A DNA stretch of 64,000 bases. Source: Olavius algarvensis associated proteobacterium Delta 3. Its GTDB lineage: Bacteria; Desulfobacterota; Desulfobacteria; Desulfobacterales; CAFBRK01. This document shows, piece by piece, positions 8,629 through 16,948 of this stretch (positions are counted from its first letter, which is position 1; each line of letters begins with the position of its first letter). A program made the translations under genes and the position numbers. Under the pieces are notes generated by a model. The model was not told where the DNA came from. It did not search any database and saw only the letters and a program-made list of their open reading frames with translations. Location: assembly GCA_903231505.1 (NCBI GenBank), contig CAFBRK010000015.1, positions 1 through 64,000 on the forward strand, given 5' to 3'.

Positions 8629-8958
8629 TTAACGAATTTTCTTCTCGATCTCATCGATCTCCTTGAGTAATGACTGGTATTCCTTATTTGTCTTGACGCT
8701 CCTTAGTTTTGCCTGGCTTTTTTTAATAAGGTCAAGATTGTGGAGGGTGTCCGATTCCTGGGATCGGTACTCTTTTTTTAATTCTTCGGACCGGCGACGG
8801 CATTCGTCGCTCTGGGTCTGTTTTTCATCGCTTTGCGCCACCAGTGCGATCAGCGCTGCCGGCTCGATTTCCAGTTGCTGGCGAAGCCGCCGCATTTCAA
8901 CTTCCAGATCCTGAAGCGTTGCCAACTGGTCCAGCTGTTCACTCTTGATCTTGTCCAT
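8629..8958 (-). CDS. DUF164/CdsZ-like zinc-ribbon protein, N-terminal coiled-coil part
   Basis: 109 residues, nearly all heptad-patterned coiled coil (LATLQDLEVEMRRLRQQLE, then NKEYQSLLKEIDEIEKK). The NKEYQSLLKEI segment is the family signature just before the second coil. It then stops early (KIR-TAA), and the rest of the protein continues in another frame at 8617-8240. The family is a conserved helper in many bacteria, with loose links to secretion and replication. Here it sits in the usual nif3 - zinc ribbon - rnpB order, 76 nt after nif3. Confidence 0.75.
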   Translation of the reverse strand: MDKIKSEQLDQLATLQDLEVEMRRLRQQLEIEPAALIALVAQSDEKQTQSDECRRRSEELKKEYRSQESDTLHNLDLIKKSQAKLRSVKTNKEYQSLLKEIDEIEKKIR

Positions 8959-9034
8959 TGACCTCGTCCTTGATGGGCGTCTATCTCCACCAACCTCTTC
9001 GTTTCAGGAAATTCAAGATGGTGACTATGGTACG

Positions 9035-10165
9035 TCAGTCATTATCACCGATCCGCCGAAACGGTTCGCTCTCCTTTCGGTAAGCTGCCACCGAGACATC
9101 CGGGTGGTTTTTTCCAAGGGGACCTTTCATCCGTTTCGTCAACGCCTCGATGACAATGTGTTCAGAGGCAAAATGGCCGACATCGATCAGGCCAACCCCG
9201 GCAGCCTCGGCCGTCCGGGCATCGTGATATTTCAAATCCCCGCTGATATAGGCCTGGGCTCCGGAGGACAAAAACGCAGGCATCAGGGACGAACCGCTGC
9301 CGGAACACACGGCGACACGCACCACCATCAACTCCGATGCACCAGCAACCCGAACCGACGGCAGCTTCAGGGCCCGGGCAACCTTCAGGGAAAAGGAATC
9401 AAGTGTCATGGGCTTCTGAAGTTCGCCGACCCTTCCGATTCCGATATCCCGCCCCGGGGCAACGGTGGGCAACACGTCAAATGCCATTTCGTCATATGGG
9501 TGGGCTCTCCGGACATGCTCGAGAATGCGTGGAAGTTCAGATGACGGCACCAGGGCTTCAATACGGGTTTCGTCGACATGGGTTAATTGCCCGATAGATC
9601 CGGAAAACGGCTTTGCCGCATCTTTGGGCCGGAACGTGCCGACGCCTTCTGCCCTAAAAGTACAATCGCTGTAATTTCCGATGACGCCGACGGAGCATGC
9701 GATAAGGGCCTCCAGAACGCGGGCCTCATGCTCCCGTGGGACGTAGACGACGAATTTATAAAATTCCCGTTTCGAGATGTCCTGCATCGGCCCAAAAGGG
9801 TTAATGCCGATCCGTTGGCAAAGGAGGTCGTTTACACCACCTGAAGCCGCATCCAAATTGGTGTGGGCGACAAATATGGCGATACGGTTTTCAAGAGCAT
9901 GGGCGATGATGGCACCAGTTGGGTCGGAAGGGTCGAGGCGAGATAAAGGCCGGAGGATCAACGGATGGTGGGTCACCAGCATATCGACCCCGCGTGCCGC
10001 CGCTGCCTTGATGACGGCATGGGTCGGATCCAGCGCCACCCAGACCTTTTGAACGGGCCAGTCTCCCTGGCCGATCTGAAGTCCGACATTATCCCAATCT
10101 TCGGCCAATTGGGCGGGTGCGATAGCCTCCATACAACGGGCAATATCCGCTACAGTTGTTGCCAT
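9035..10165 (-). CDS. Nif3-like dinuclear metal centre protein with inserted YqfO-type domain
   Basis: 376 residues, the long form of the NIF3/YbgI family (YqfO-like). The N-terminal part has the metal-site motif MLVTHHPLIL and, further on, FVAHTNLDAASGGVND. The middle (about 130-235) is the inserted PII/CutA-like domain (YKFVVYVPREHEARVLEAL). The C-terminal part has the second half of the metal site (ISGDLKYHDA and DVGHFASEHIVIEAL). Annotated in some genomes as GTP cyclohydrolase I type 2, but the true substrate is not established, so I give no activity. It follows the rpoD-tRNA terminator and precedes the zinc-ribbon gene. Confidence 0.9.
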   Translation of the reverse strand: MATTVADIARCMEAIAPAQLAEDWDNVGLQIGQGDWPVQKVWVALDPTHAVIKAAAARGVDMLVTHHPLILRPLSRLDPSDPTGAIIAHALENRIAIFVAHTNLDAASGGVNDLLCQRIGINPFGPMQDISKREFYKFVVYVPREHEARVLEALIACSVGVIGNYSDCTFRAEGVGTFRPKDAAKPFSGSIGQLTHVDETRIEALVPSSELPRILEHVRRAHPYDEMAFDVLPTVAPGRDIGIGRVGELQKPMTLDSFSLKVARALKLPSVRVAGASELMVVRVAVCSGSGSSLMPAFLSSGAQAYISGDLKYHDARTAEAAGVGLIDVGHFASEHIVIEALTKRMKGPLGKNHPDVSVAAYRKESEPFRRIGDND

Positions 10166-10209
10166 GTTCAGAAACCTTTTGGAAAACGGCCGGTATTGTC
10201 CCGATGCCT

Positions 10210-10241
10210 AAAAAAAGCGTGGCGGCAAACCGTCGCCACGC
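10210..10241 (-). terminator. intrinsic terminator after tRNA(CAU)
   Basis: On the minus strand GCGTGGCG and CGCCACGC flank a short loop (GCGTGGCGACGG/TTTG/CCGCCACGC) and are followed by seven T. This is the clearest intrinsic terminator in the window. It closes the dnaG-rpoD-tRNA unit before nif3, whose start at 10165 is 45 nt further on. Confidence 0.9.
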
Positions 10242-10314
10242 CTCATTCTCTCTGGAACCACCCGGCCGGGCGACGGCCGGAAGATTGCGGGTCGGTGAGA
10301 TGAACATTCAAAAG

Positions 10315-10387
10315 TGGGCCCACCTGGGATCGAACCAGGGACCTACCGGTTATGAGCCGGTGGCTCTGCCAACTGAGCTATGGGCCC
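10315..10387 (-). tRNA. tRNA with CAU anticodon (elongator Met or Ile2)
   Basis: 73-nt cloverleaf on the minus strand without an encoded CCA. The acceptor GGGCCCA pairs with TGGGCCC. The D-arm has AGCTCAGTTGGCAGAGC, the anticodon stem-loop is CCGGCTCATAACCGG with CAT, and the T-arm is CCTGGTTCGATCCCAGG. CAU can be elongator Met or, with lysidine, Ile2; I cannot decide from sequence alone. It is not the initiator, which would have a mismatched first pair. It lies 143 nt downstream of rpoD. Confidence 0.93.
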
Positions 10388-10529
10388 ATCGGCGATAGAC
10401 TACCTACCGGGCATGTTTGCCATTGTCAAGCGCGCCCCGGATTTCCCAGGGATGCAAAAGTATCCCCGCCGCCCCATCCCGAGACGGCTCCGTCACCACC
10501 GGTGGCATCGGAAGCGATGTATCCCTGGG

Positions 10530-12293
10530 CTATGTTTCGATGAAGCTTTTTAATTTTCGGCTTCGCGTCGGATGTCGAAGTTTGCGCAGGGCTTTTGCTT
10601 CAATCTGCCGTATCCGCTCACGGGTCACCGCAAAGTCTTGCCCCACTTCTTCCAATGTGTGATCGGCTTTTTCGCCAATACCAAAACGCATTCTAAGGAC
10701 TTTTTCCTCCCGCGGAGTCAGCGTGGCCAGCACCTTGCGCGTCTGTTCGGCCAGGTTGAAACTGACAGCCGCATCGGACGGGAGCATAAATTTTTTATCT
10801 TCGATGAAATCTCCGAGATGGCTGTCTTCTTCTTCGCCGATCGGTGTCTCCAGGGATATCGGTTCGCGTGCAATTTTCAGCACTTTTCGAACCTTCTCCA
10901 GAGGGATCTCCATTTTTTCAGCGATCTCTTCCGGTGTTGGCTCCCGTCCCAGTTCCTGGACCAGATAGCGGGATGTTCGGATCAGCTTATTGATCGTTTC
11001 GATCATATGTACCGGAATCCGAATGGTTCGCGCCTGGTCGGCGATCGCCCGGGTGATCGCCTGTCGGATCCACCAGGTCGCATAGGTACTAAACTTGTAC
11101 CCTCTTCGATATTCGAATTTGTCCACGGCTTTCATCAGGCCGATGTTGCCTTCCTGGATCAGATCCAGAAACTGTAAGCCGCGATTGGTGTACTTTTTGG
11201 CAATGCTGACCACCAAACGGAGGTTGGCCTTGATCAGCTCGCTTTTCGCCATTTTCGCCTTGAGATGGCCGGCATCCACATCCGCGACAATCCGTTTCAG
11301 CGACCTGTTTTTCGCTTTGAGCTCCACCTCATTTTGGAGAATGGCCAGATTGTGCTGCCGGTATTCTGAATATATGGCTGACAATTCCACCCGTTTTAAT
11401 GTGGAATAGGCTCTGACCCACTTGATGAACTTCTTCTCGGACGTGGCATGGATTCGCAACTCCGTCACCGGTACGCCGGCCTGTTCGGCGCAGGTGATTA
11501 CCCGTTTGTTCATGGTGTCGAACCAGTGAATCTGCCCTCGAACCGCCCGCTCCAGTTTCTCCACGACACTGCTCTCCAGGCGCCAATCCTTCAAAAGATT
11601 GAATATTTTGAGGTTTCGCCTGGAAATGCATCGTCGAATCCGACGACTTTCATCGGCATCGGTTTTCCCATTGAAAAGTTTCTCCCGAAAATCCCGGTTC
11701 TCGGAATCGATCTCCCGGATTTGTCGTATGGTCGACAGGAAACTTTCTATTTGAAACACCTCGTCCACATAGGTGTCCCCCTCGTCCAGATCCCGGAGTA
11801 CATGTTTGGGGCGAAGCGATCCATTTTCAATGATCTCGCCAAGACGTAGGATCGAGGCTACCGTATCTTGTGTCTCGAGCAGTGCCTTGAGCACCTCCTG
11901 CTCGCCGGATTCGATTTTCTTTGCGATTTCGACCTCTCCTTCACGACTCAGGAGGGTAACCAATCCCATTTCCCGTAAATACATCTTCACGGGATCGGTG
12001 ACGGTGCCGAATTCCGATATGCCGCTGCTGTCGACGTGCTTGCCGGTCGCACGTTTTATGACAACCCGCTTGTTCTGTTTCTTTTTATCGTCCATTATTT
12101 CGATATTCAACTCACTGAAGATAACCAGCGTTTGATCCATTTCGTCGGAAGATATGACCTCTTCGGGGAGAACTTTATGGATGTCGTCGTATGTCAGGTA
12201 ACCTTGTTTTTTACCCCTCGCGATTAGCGTCTTTAAATCTTTTTGACTAATGGCTGGTGTTGTCACGGTTTTTTTGCCGATTTTTTTCGACAT
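10530..12293 (-). CDS. rpoD: RNA polymerase primary sigma factor (sigma-70)
   Basis: 587 residues. Region 1.1 is at about 15-80 ([19 protein letters not shown]). Region 1.2 contains [22 protein letters not shown] long non-conserved insert follows, then regions 2.1-2.4 ([36 protein letters not shown]), region 3, and the 4.2 helix-turn-helix ([18 protein letters not shown]). All core promoter-recognition segments are complete. It directly follows dnaG (67-nt gap), the classic macromolecular synthesis arrangement. Transcription probably comes from the promoter at 14307-14335. Confidence 0.97.
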   Translation of the reverse strand: MSKKIGKKTVTTPAISQKDLKTLIARGKKQGYLTYDDIHKVLPEEVISSDEMDQTLVIFSELNIEIMDDKKKQNKRVVIKRATGKHVDSSGISEFGTVTDPVKMYLREMGLVTLLSREGEVEIAKKIESGEQEVLKALLETQDTVASILRLGEIIENGSLRPKHVLRDLDEGDTYVDEVFQIESFLSTIRQIREIDSENRDFREKLFNGKTDADESRRIRRCISRRNLKIFNLLKDWRLESSVVEKLERAVRGQIHWFDTMNKRVITCAEQAGVPVTELRIHATSEKKFIKWVRAYSTLKRVELSAIYSEYRQHNLAILQNEVELKAKNRSLKRIVADVDAGHLKAKMAKSELIKANLRLVVSIAKKYTNRGLQFLDLIQEGNIGLMKAVDKFEYRRGYKFSTYATWWIRQAITRAIADQARTIRIPVHMIETINKLIRTSRYLVQELGREPTPEEIAEKMEIPLEKVRKVLKIAREPISLETPIGEEEDSHLGDFIEDKKFMLPSDAAVSFNLAEQTRKVLATLTPREEKVLRMRFGIGEKADHTLEEVGQDFAVTRERIRQIEAKALRKLRHPTRSRKLKSFIET

Positions 12294-12360
12294 ACGAGAT
12301 GGCCTCCTGTCTCAACCAAAGGATCGAACCGTCAGGTTTATACGTTCAACAGGCAGCGAC

Positions 12361-14160
12361 CTATGCGCTGCCCAGTAGTTCCTGTCTCTGTTTTTGTTTT
12401 TGGACTGCCAGTTTGTATTTTTTTTCCAGTAATCGCTCGAGCCGCTCTTTATCCTGAGCTTTTTCAGCCTGTTTGATTTCTTCGAGAAGCACCCGTTCCT
12501 CACTCCTGGGGCTTCGCTCGAGAAATTCGTGTATCAATTTGAGACCATCCCGCGTGTTCCAGTCTTCAGTCTCGATGGACAATGCAGCGATAAGCGCTTC
12601 AGCGCCATCAACGGCATCGGCCACCGCGTCCGTCGGATCGGCATCACCGTGGTGATGAACCAACACCGATCCGAGCGCTTTCAACGTCTTGTTTTCGAAA
12701 TGATCCAACACACCCTGCTGTATCACCTCGGGGATCAGCTTCGGGAACTGAATCATCATGGTAATGATCTTTCTCTCCAGCCGTGACCCCGGAGGCTCTG
12801 GGGGGCGGACCGTCTCCGCATCCATACCGCGGCGGCGGACGGTCGGACCGGCCGATTCCCGGCGACGAACCCTGTCGAGGACGGCCTCCTCGTTGACACC
12901 GAGACGCTCGGCCAGCATGTGAACGTAAAGGCTGAGTTTGACCTTATCCCCAACATTTCTGAGGACATCTGCCATTCTACTGATGATTTTTGATTTTCCG
13001 TGTATTGAAAGCCCGATATCACGAATTGCAGAGTCCATGAGAAACGTCACGGCATCCACAGCGTTTCCAGACGCATCTTCGAACGCTTCATCTCCATTTT
13101 TAAATAGGAATGTGTCCGGGTCATGTCCGTCTGGAAGGACTATAATTTGAGCATCCACATAACCTTTGTCAAACACGCTGACACTGCGTTCGGCGGCCTT
13201 CAGACCGGCGGCATCGGAGTCGAAAACGAGCTTGACGACACCGTTCTGTCCGATCAGACTGCGAAGAATTTTGACGTGCTCCGGCGTAAGGGCCGTTCCA
13301 AGGGTGGCCACGCAATTGGGGAATCCATGTTGAACCATCGCCAGAAGATCAAAATAACCCTCGACAATGTAGACAGCCTGCTGCTCCCGGCACGGGATTT
13401 TGGCGGAATGGAGGCCGTACAGCGATCGGCTCTTGCTGTAGACCGGCGTCTCCGGGGAGTTCAGGTATTTGGGCAGTGCGTCATCGAGAACCCGGCCGCC
13501 GAAGGCGATCACGTCATGATTGGCACTCAGGATCGGGAATATAATACGATTTCTAAAACGATCATAAAAGCCACCGCGATCTTTGCGCGCCAGGATCAAT
13601 CCGGATTTTTCAACCAGCTGCAGCGGGGTCCCCTTCTTTTGAAAGTGATTCAGCAGTCGATCCCATCCCTCCGGTGCAAACCCGAGTCTAAAGGACTCGA
13701 TGGTGGTTCCGGAAAAACCCCGGTGCGCTAAATACGCCGATCCTGTTGCACCGAACCGTGAATGATGAAGCAGCCAGCTGAAAAACTCCATGGCCTGCTC
13801 GTTGATGTCCAGCAAACGCTCTTTTTCACTTATGATCCGTTCCTGCTCGGGGGTCCGCCGGCGCTTCGGCAGATCAACCCCGTATCGTCCGGCCAGGAAG
13901 CGGACAGCTTCCGGGAAGGCATAGCCGTCATGCTTCATAAGATAGGTGATGGCGTTGCCGCCGGCACCGCATCCAAAACAGTAGAAGATCTGCTTCTCGC
14001 TGCTGACCGTAAAGGATGGCGTTTTCTCGGAGTGAAAGGGACACAGACCCACAAAGTTTCTTCCGGATTTTTTCAGCAGGACGGATTCAGAGACGACATC
14101 GACGATATCCATAGCGGATTTGAATTCTGCGATTTTATCATCGGGAATGAATGGCGCCAA
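12361..14160 (-). CDS. dnaG: DNA primase
   Basis: Makes RNA primers for replication. The CHC2 zinc finger is at about 35-65 (CPFHSEKTPSF ... FYCFGCGAGG). The TOPRIM core has VYIVEGYFDLLAM and LVFDSDAAG. A helical C-terminal domain that would contact the DnaB helicase follows. I place the start at the TTG at 14160: GGGGG lies 6 nt before it, and the protein then begins MAPFIPDDKIAEF, matching normal DnaG N-termini. The frame is open to 14202, but the 14 extra residues do not fit. The protein has 599 residues, the usual size. Confidence 0.95.
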   Translation of the reverse strand: MAPFIPDDKIAEFKSAMDIVDVVSESVLLKKSGRNFVGLCPFHSEKTPSFTVSSEKQIFYCFGCGAGGNAITYLMKHDGYAFPEAVRFLAGRYGVDLPKRRRTPEQERIISEKERLLDINEQAMEFFSWLLHHSRFGATGSAYLAHRGFSGTTIESFRLGFAPEGWDRLLNHFQKKGTPLQLVEKSGLILARKDRGGFYDRFRNRIIFPILSANHDVIAFGGRVLDDALPKYLNSPETPVYSKSRSLYGLHSAKIPCREQQAVYIVEGYFDLLAMVQHGFPNCVATLGTALTPEHVKILRSLIGQNGVVKLVFDSDAAGLKAAERSVSVFDKGYVDAQIIVLPDGHDPDTFLFKNGDEAFEDASGNAVDAVTFLMDSAIRDIGLSIHGKSKIISRMADVLRNVGDKVKLSLYVHMLAERLGVNEEAVLDRVRRRESAGPTVRRRGMDAETVRPPEPPGSRLERKIITMMIQFPKLIPEVIQQGVLDHFENKTLKALGSVLVHHHGDADPTDAVADAVDGAEALIAALSIETEDWNTRDGLKLIHEFLERSPRSEERVLLEEIKQAEKAQDKERLERLLEKKYKLAVQKQKQRQELLGSA

Positions 14161-14306
14161 AGAATGCCCCCAAAACAAACGCAGTGTGATACACGTCTGC
14201 ACACAAGGGGTTGAATGGAAAGATTCGCCATCAACGACATGTTGTGCTTCGGGCTGTTTTGACCACGATTTTTCGCTGATTACGAATTAATTTTAGTTAA
14301 ACAAGC

Positions 14307-14335
14307 ATAATAATAGGTTATAGAATGACTGTCAA
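14307..14335 (-). promoter_or_regulatory. sigma-70 promoter for dnaG-rpoD
   Basis: On the minus strand a perfect -35 TTGACA (14335-14330) is separated by 17 nt from a -10 TATTAT (14312-14307). The -35 box overlaps the stop codon of hisA (TGA inside CCTTGACAG). It lies about 147 nt upstream of the dnaG start and is the best promoter match I see in the window. Confidence 0.8.
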
Positions 14336-15072
14336 GGCATTTTCGCGTCCATTGCAGCGATCTGAATCGCCTGTGCAAGGTCCAGGGCGCCATCGTAGAG
14401 AGCCTTTCCCGTGATGACACCGACCACCCCGGCCGATTCAATCGTCAGGAGGCGGATGATGTCATCCATCGAGGAAACCCCGCCGGAGGCCACCACAGGT
14501 ATGTCGATCGCTTCGGCCAATCGTCGTGTCTCCTCGATGTTGGGACCGGTCTGCATCCCGTCCCTGTGTATATCGGTGAAGTTTATGGCTGCGACACCAC
14601 GGTCTTCAAATTGGCGTGCCAGGTCGACGGCGTTCACACCCGTTGTCTCTGTCCAACCCTCAATGGCCACCCGGCCTTCCCTGGCATCGATACCCACGAC
14701 AATGCAATCCGGGAACTCACCGCAGGCCGTCATCACCAGATCCGAATTGCGGATGGCTTCAGTGCCGATGACAACCCGCTGAACACCCATCTCCAGGTAC
14801 ATCTGAATCGTCTTCAGATCCCGAAGCCCACCGCCAACCTGGAGATCGACGTGAACGCGGTCACGAATCGCCCGGATACTTTCAAGATTCCGGGGCTGTT
14901 TTTCCAGCGCACCGTCAAGATCCACAACATGTATCAGTGATGCGCCGGCGGCTTCCCACTTTTCGGCCATTGCAGCCGGGTCGTCGGAGAATACGGTTTC
15001 CGCATCCGGACGCCCCTGGAGAAGTCGGACGCATTTTCCGTTTCGGATATCCACGGCAGGGATAACGATCAT
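14332..15072 (-). CDS. hisA: ProFAR isomerase
   Basis: HisA isomerises ProFAR to PRFAR in histidine synthesis. 246 residues forming a (beta/alpha)8 barrel. The catalytic Asp pair is visible: MIVIPAVDIRNGKCVRL at the start (Asp8) and NFTDIHRDGMQTGPN in the middle. Phosphate-binding motifs are LQVGGGLRD and VVASGGVSS/GVITGKALYDG. It is downstream of hisB and a lipoprotein gene on the same strand; the hisH normally found here is absent from the window. Its stop codon is embedded in the dnaG promoter. Confidence 0.96.
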   Translation of the reverse strand: MIVIPAVDIRNGKCVRLLQGRPDAETVFSDDPAAMAEKWEAAGASLIHVVDLDGALEKQPRNLESIRAIRDRVHVDLQVGGGLRDLKTIQMYLEMGVQRVVIGTEAIRNSDLVMTACGEFPDCIVVGIDAREGRVAIEGWTETTGVNAVDLARQFEDRGVAAINFTDIHRDGMQTGPNIEETRRLAEAIDIPVVASGGVSSMDDIIRLLTIESAGVVGVITGKALYDGALDLAQAIQIAAMDAKMP

Positions 15073-15159
15073 CTTAGGACTCCTCGAAAAACTGTTTCAA
15101 ATGAACCCCTCATCCTATTACAGCTTTTGACTACCATCATCGATGGAAATGGAAATGAG

Positions 15160-15897
15160 TCAAGGTGACGGAAATGACTCGAAAATCATTGACAGGGACG
15201 CATCGGTCATTTCCCCGGCGGTAATCCATCGCCCCTGTCTACGGATGAATTTGCCGATTTGAAACAGGTCTTCACTGAGTGCGGATTGGGTTTCGTCGGC
15301 ATGGCCGTTCCATACAATCCGGCCCCTGTCGGTCAGAACCAGTTGCATGTCAAAGGCAACGGATGCCGGTGATCGGGCCGCAAGACGATTTCCCTGTCGC
15401 TCCCTGAATCGATAGATATGACTGACCATCACCGCGTCCACACCCAGACGTTGCCCCAAGCGAGCCAGCGACTGCCGATCGAGAAAACGGGATGGTCCTC
15501 CAGACAGTTCCTGTTCGTATACTACCCGCGTGCGTTCCGGTGGTAGGACATCGTAGCCGGGTATTTCTTCCAGCAAAGCGACCATACGCTCTGCCAGGAG
15601 TATCGGTGCCTCTTCGGTCACAGGGCCGGTGATGAACATCTTACCCGTCAGCGGGGACCGCACGCTGGTGTTTTCGCCATAGATGGTGGTCATATTTTTT
15701 ACCGGGAGAACGGCCACACCAAGGGGTTGCGCCGCTTCGACGGCCCTGTTCGGCAGGGTTGTATCGCTTTTTTCGGAAACGGTGGTCTGGGCCGCGCAGG
15801 CGAATAGGGTGAAAATACCAATAACGGCGATCTTTCGAAACAGCGGCAAAGAAACAGAATGGGACCCCCCACAATTTTGCCGAGCGATGTGGTTCAC
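15160..15897 (-). CDS. uncharacterised lipoprotein between hisB and hisA
   Basis: 245 residues from a GTG start 2 nt after the hisB stop, so translation is probably coupled. After a long N-terminal stretch there is a hydrophobic segment and a lipobox-like LFACAA with Cys at about 34. The rest has mixed alpha/beta character: VAVLPVKNMT, then LGVDAVMVSHIYRF and FDMQLVLTDRGRIVWNGHA. This pattern resembles CsgG/LpoB-type periplasmic lipoproteins, but I cannot assign it. Its place inside a his operon does not suggest a histidine role. The N-terminus might be a little shorter than written. Confidence 0.7.
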   Translation of the reverse strand: MNHIARQNCGGSHSVSLPLFRKIAVIGIFTLFACAAQTTVSEKSDTTLPNRAVEAAQPLGVAVLPVKNMTTIYGENTSVRSPLTGKMFITGPVTEEAPILLAERMVALLEEIPGYDVLPPERTRVVYEQELSGGPSRFLDRQSLARLGQRLGVDAVMVSHIYRFRERQGNRLAARSPASVAFDMQLVLTDRGRIVWNGHADETQSALSEDLFQIGKFIRRQGRWITAGEMTDASLSMIFESFPSP

Positions 15898-15899
15898 GG

Positions 15900-16487
15900 T
15901 TAGAGAACGCCCTTGGTGGAGTGCACGGCGCCGATCCGCCCATCAAACCCCGAAGCCTGATCCAGGGCTCTGGCCGCAGCTTTGAACATCGATTCGATAA
16001 TGTGGTGTTCATTTTCGCCGTACAGTACATTGATGTGCAGGTTCATGCCGCCCCGGGTGGCAAACGCCCGAAGGAATTCCTTGGCAAGGGGAATATTGAA
16101 CCCGGAACCGACGGCAATATCCGGCGGCACACGGAACACAAAGTAGGGACGCTTTGACAGATCTGTCGTCACGGTCGTCAAGACCTCGTCCATGGGTGTC
16201 ACTGCATGGCCATAACGCCGAATGCCATTGCGGGCGCCCAATGCCTCATTGAAGGCATCACCGAGCACCAGCCCGACATCTTCTGCCGTGTGGTGGAAGT
16301 CGACCTCCAGGTCCCCTTTTGCTCCAACGGTCAAATCGAAAAACCCGTGGACCGCGAAAAGCGTCAGCATGTGATCCAGGAAACCGATACCCGTTGAAAT
16401 CGAGTTTTTTCCGGTGCCGTCGATATTCAGATCAAGCTGGATCTCGGTCTCGGCAGTCTTTCGTTGAATTGTTGCTTTACGGTCCAT
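15900..16487 (-). CDS. hisB: imidazoleglycerol-phosphate dehydratase
   Basis: Removes water from IGP to give imidazole acetol phosphate in histidine synthesis. 195 residues, the monofunctional form with no phosphatase domain. Metal-ligand motifs of the duplicated fold are clear: GIGFLDHMLTLFAVHG and VDFHHTAEDVGLVLGDA in the first half, FATRGGMNLHINVLYG and NEHHIIESMFKAAARAL in the second. The N-terminal RKATIQRKTAETEIQLDLNI is also typical. The ATG at 16487 has an AAGGA site. It is the first gene of hisB - lipoprotein - hisA. Confidence 0.97.
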   Translation of the reverse strand: MDRKATIQRKTAETEIQLDLNIDGTGKNSISTGIGFLDHMLTLFAVHGFFDLTVGAKGDLEVDFHHTAEDVGLVLGDAFNEALGARNGIRRYGHAVTPMDEVLTTVTTDLSKRPYFVFRVPPDIAVGSGFNIPLAKEFLRAFATRGGMNLHINVLYGENEHHIIESMFKAAARALDQASGFDGRIGAVHSTKGVL

Positions 16488-16813
16488 GATGGGTGATTCC
16501 TTTTTTTCCGGGATCTTTACCTGTGTGGTATCGACAAGAAGAGTAACGATAGTTACATTCGATCGCGAGAAAAGTCAATATAGACCGGAGGTTTACGCCA
16601 ATAACCGTGTCGGAGACCGGGACGTTGGTCTGCACCGACACTTCCCGGAATGACTGCCGAAAGCCGGGTTGCAGAACCGGCATCGCCGGTATAGGGTTCC
16701 GGAGCGAGCGAACGTGGGTTCACCGGTATCCTGAAGCGCTTGATATTTCAGACCACCCAAGGGGCATGCCGGAGGCTGAACACCGGCCGTGACATGGCAA
16801 AACAGGAAAAGAG
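16488..16813. other. intergenic region between hisB and tRNA-Ala
   Basis: No gene is seen in 326 nt. On the minus strand a TTGACT box (16578-16573) could be part of the hisB promoter, but no good -10 follows. At 16607-16641 there is a strong hairpin, GTGTCGG plus AGACC pairing with GGTCT plus CCGACAC, without a T-run. It could be a processing or attenuation structure between the tRNA and hisB. Confidence 0.5.
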
Positions 16814-16886
16814 TGGAGATGAAGGGACTCGAACCCTCGACCTCGGCGTTGCGAACGCCGCGCTCTCCCAACTGAGCTACATCCCC
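16814..16886 (-). tRNA. tRNA-Ala (CGC)
   Basis: 73-nt cloverleaf on the minus strand. The 5' acceptor GGGGATG pairs with CATCTCC and contains the G3-U70 wobble that marks alanine tRNAs. The D-arm has AGCTCAGTTGGGAGAGC, the anticodon stem-loop is GGCGTTCGCAACGCC with CGC (reads GCG), and the T-arm is GAGGGTTCGAGTCCCTT. The CCA tail is not encoded. A GATAAT box 20 nt upstream could be its -10. Confidence 0.95.
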
Positions 16887-16948
16887 ACAAAAGTGCCGTT
16901 CTTATTATCAGATTGAAATGGCGCGGTCAACGAAGGAAGACAGTGATC

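Noticed and set aside
13123..13731. 202-codon plus-strand frame
   Set aside because: Antisense of dnaG, which is certain.
16607..16641. Terminator for hisB or the tRNA
   Set aside because: A good hairpin, but no T-run on either strand, so not called as a terminator.
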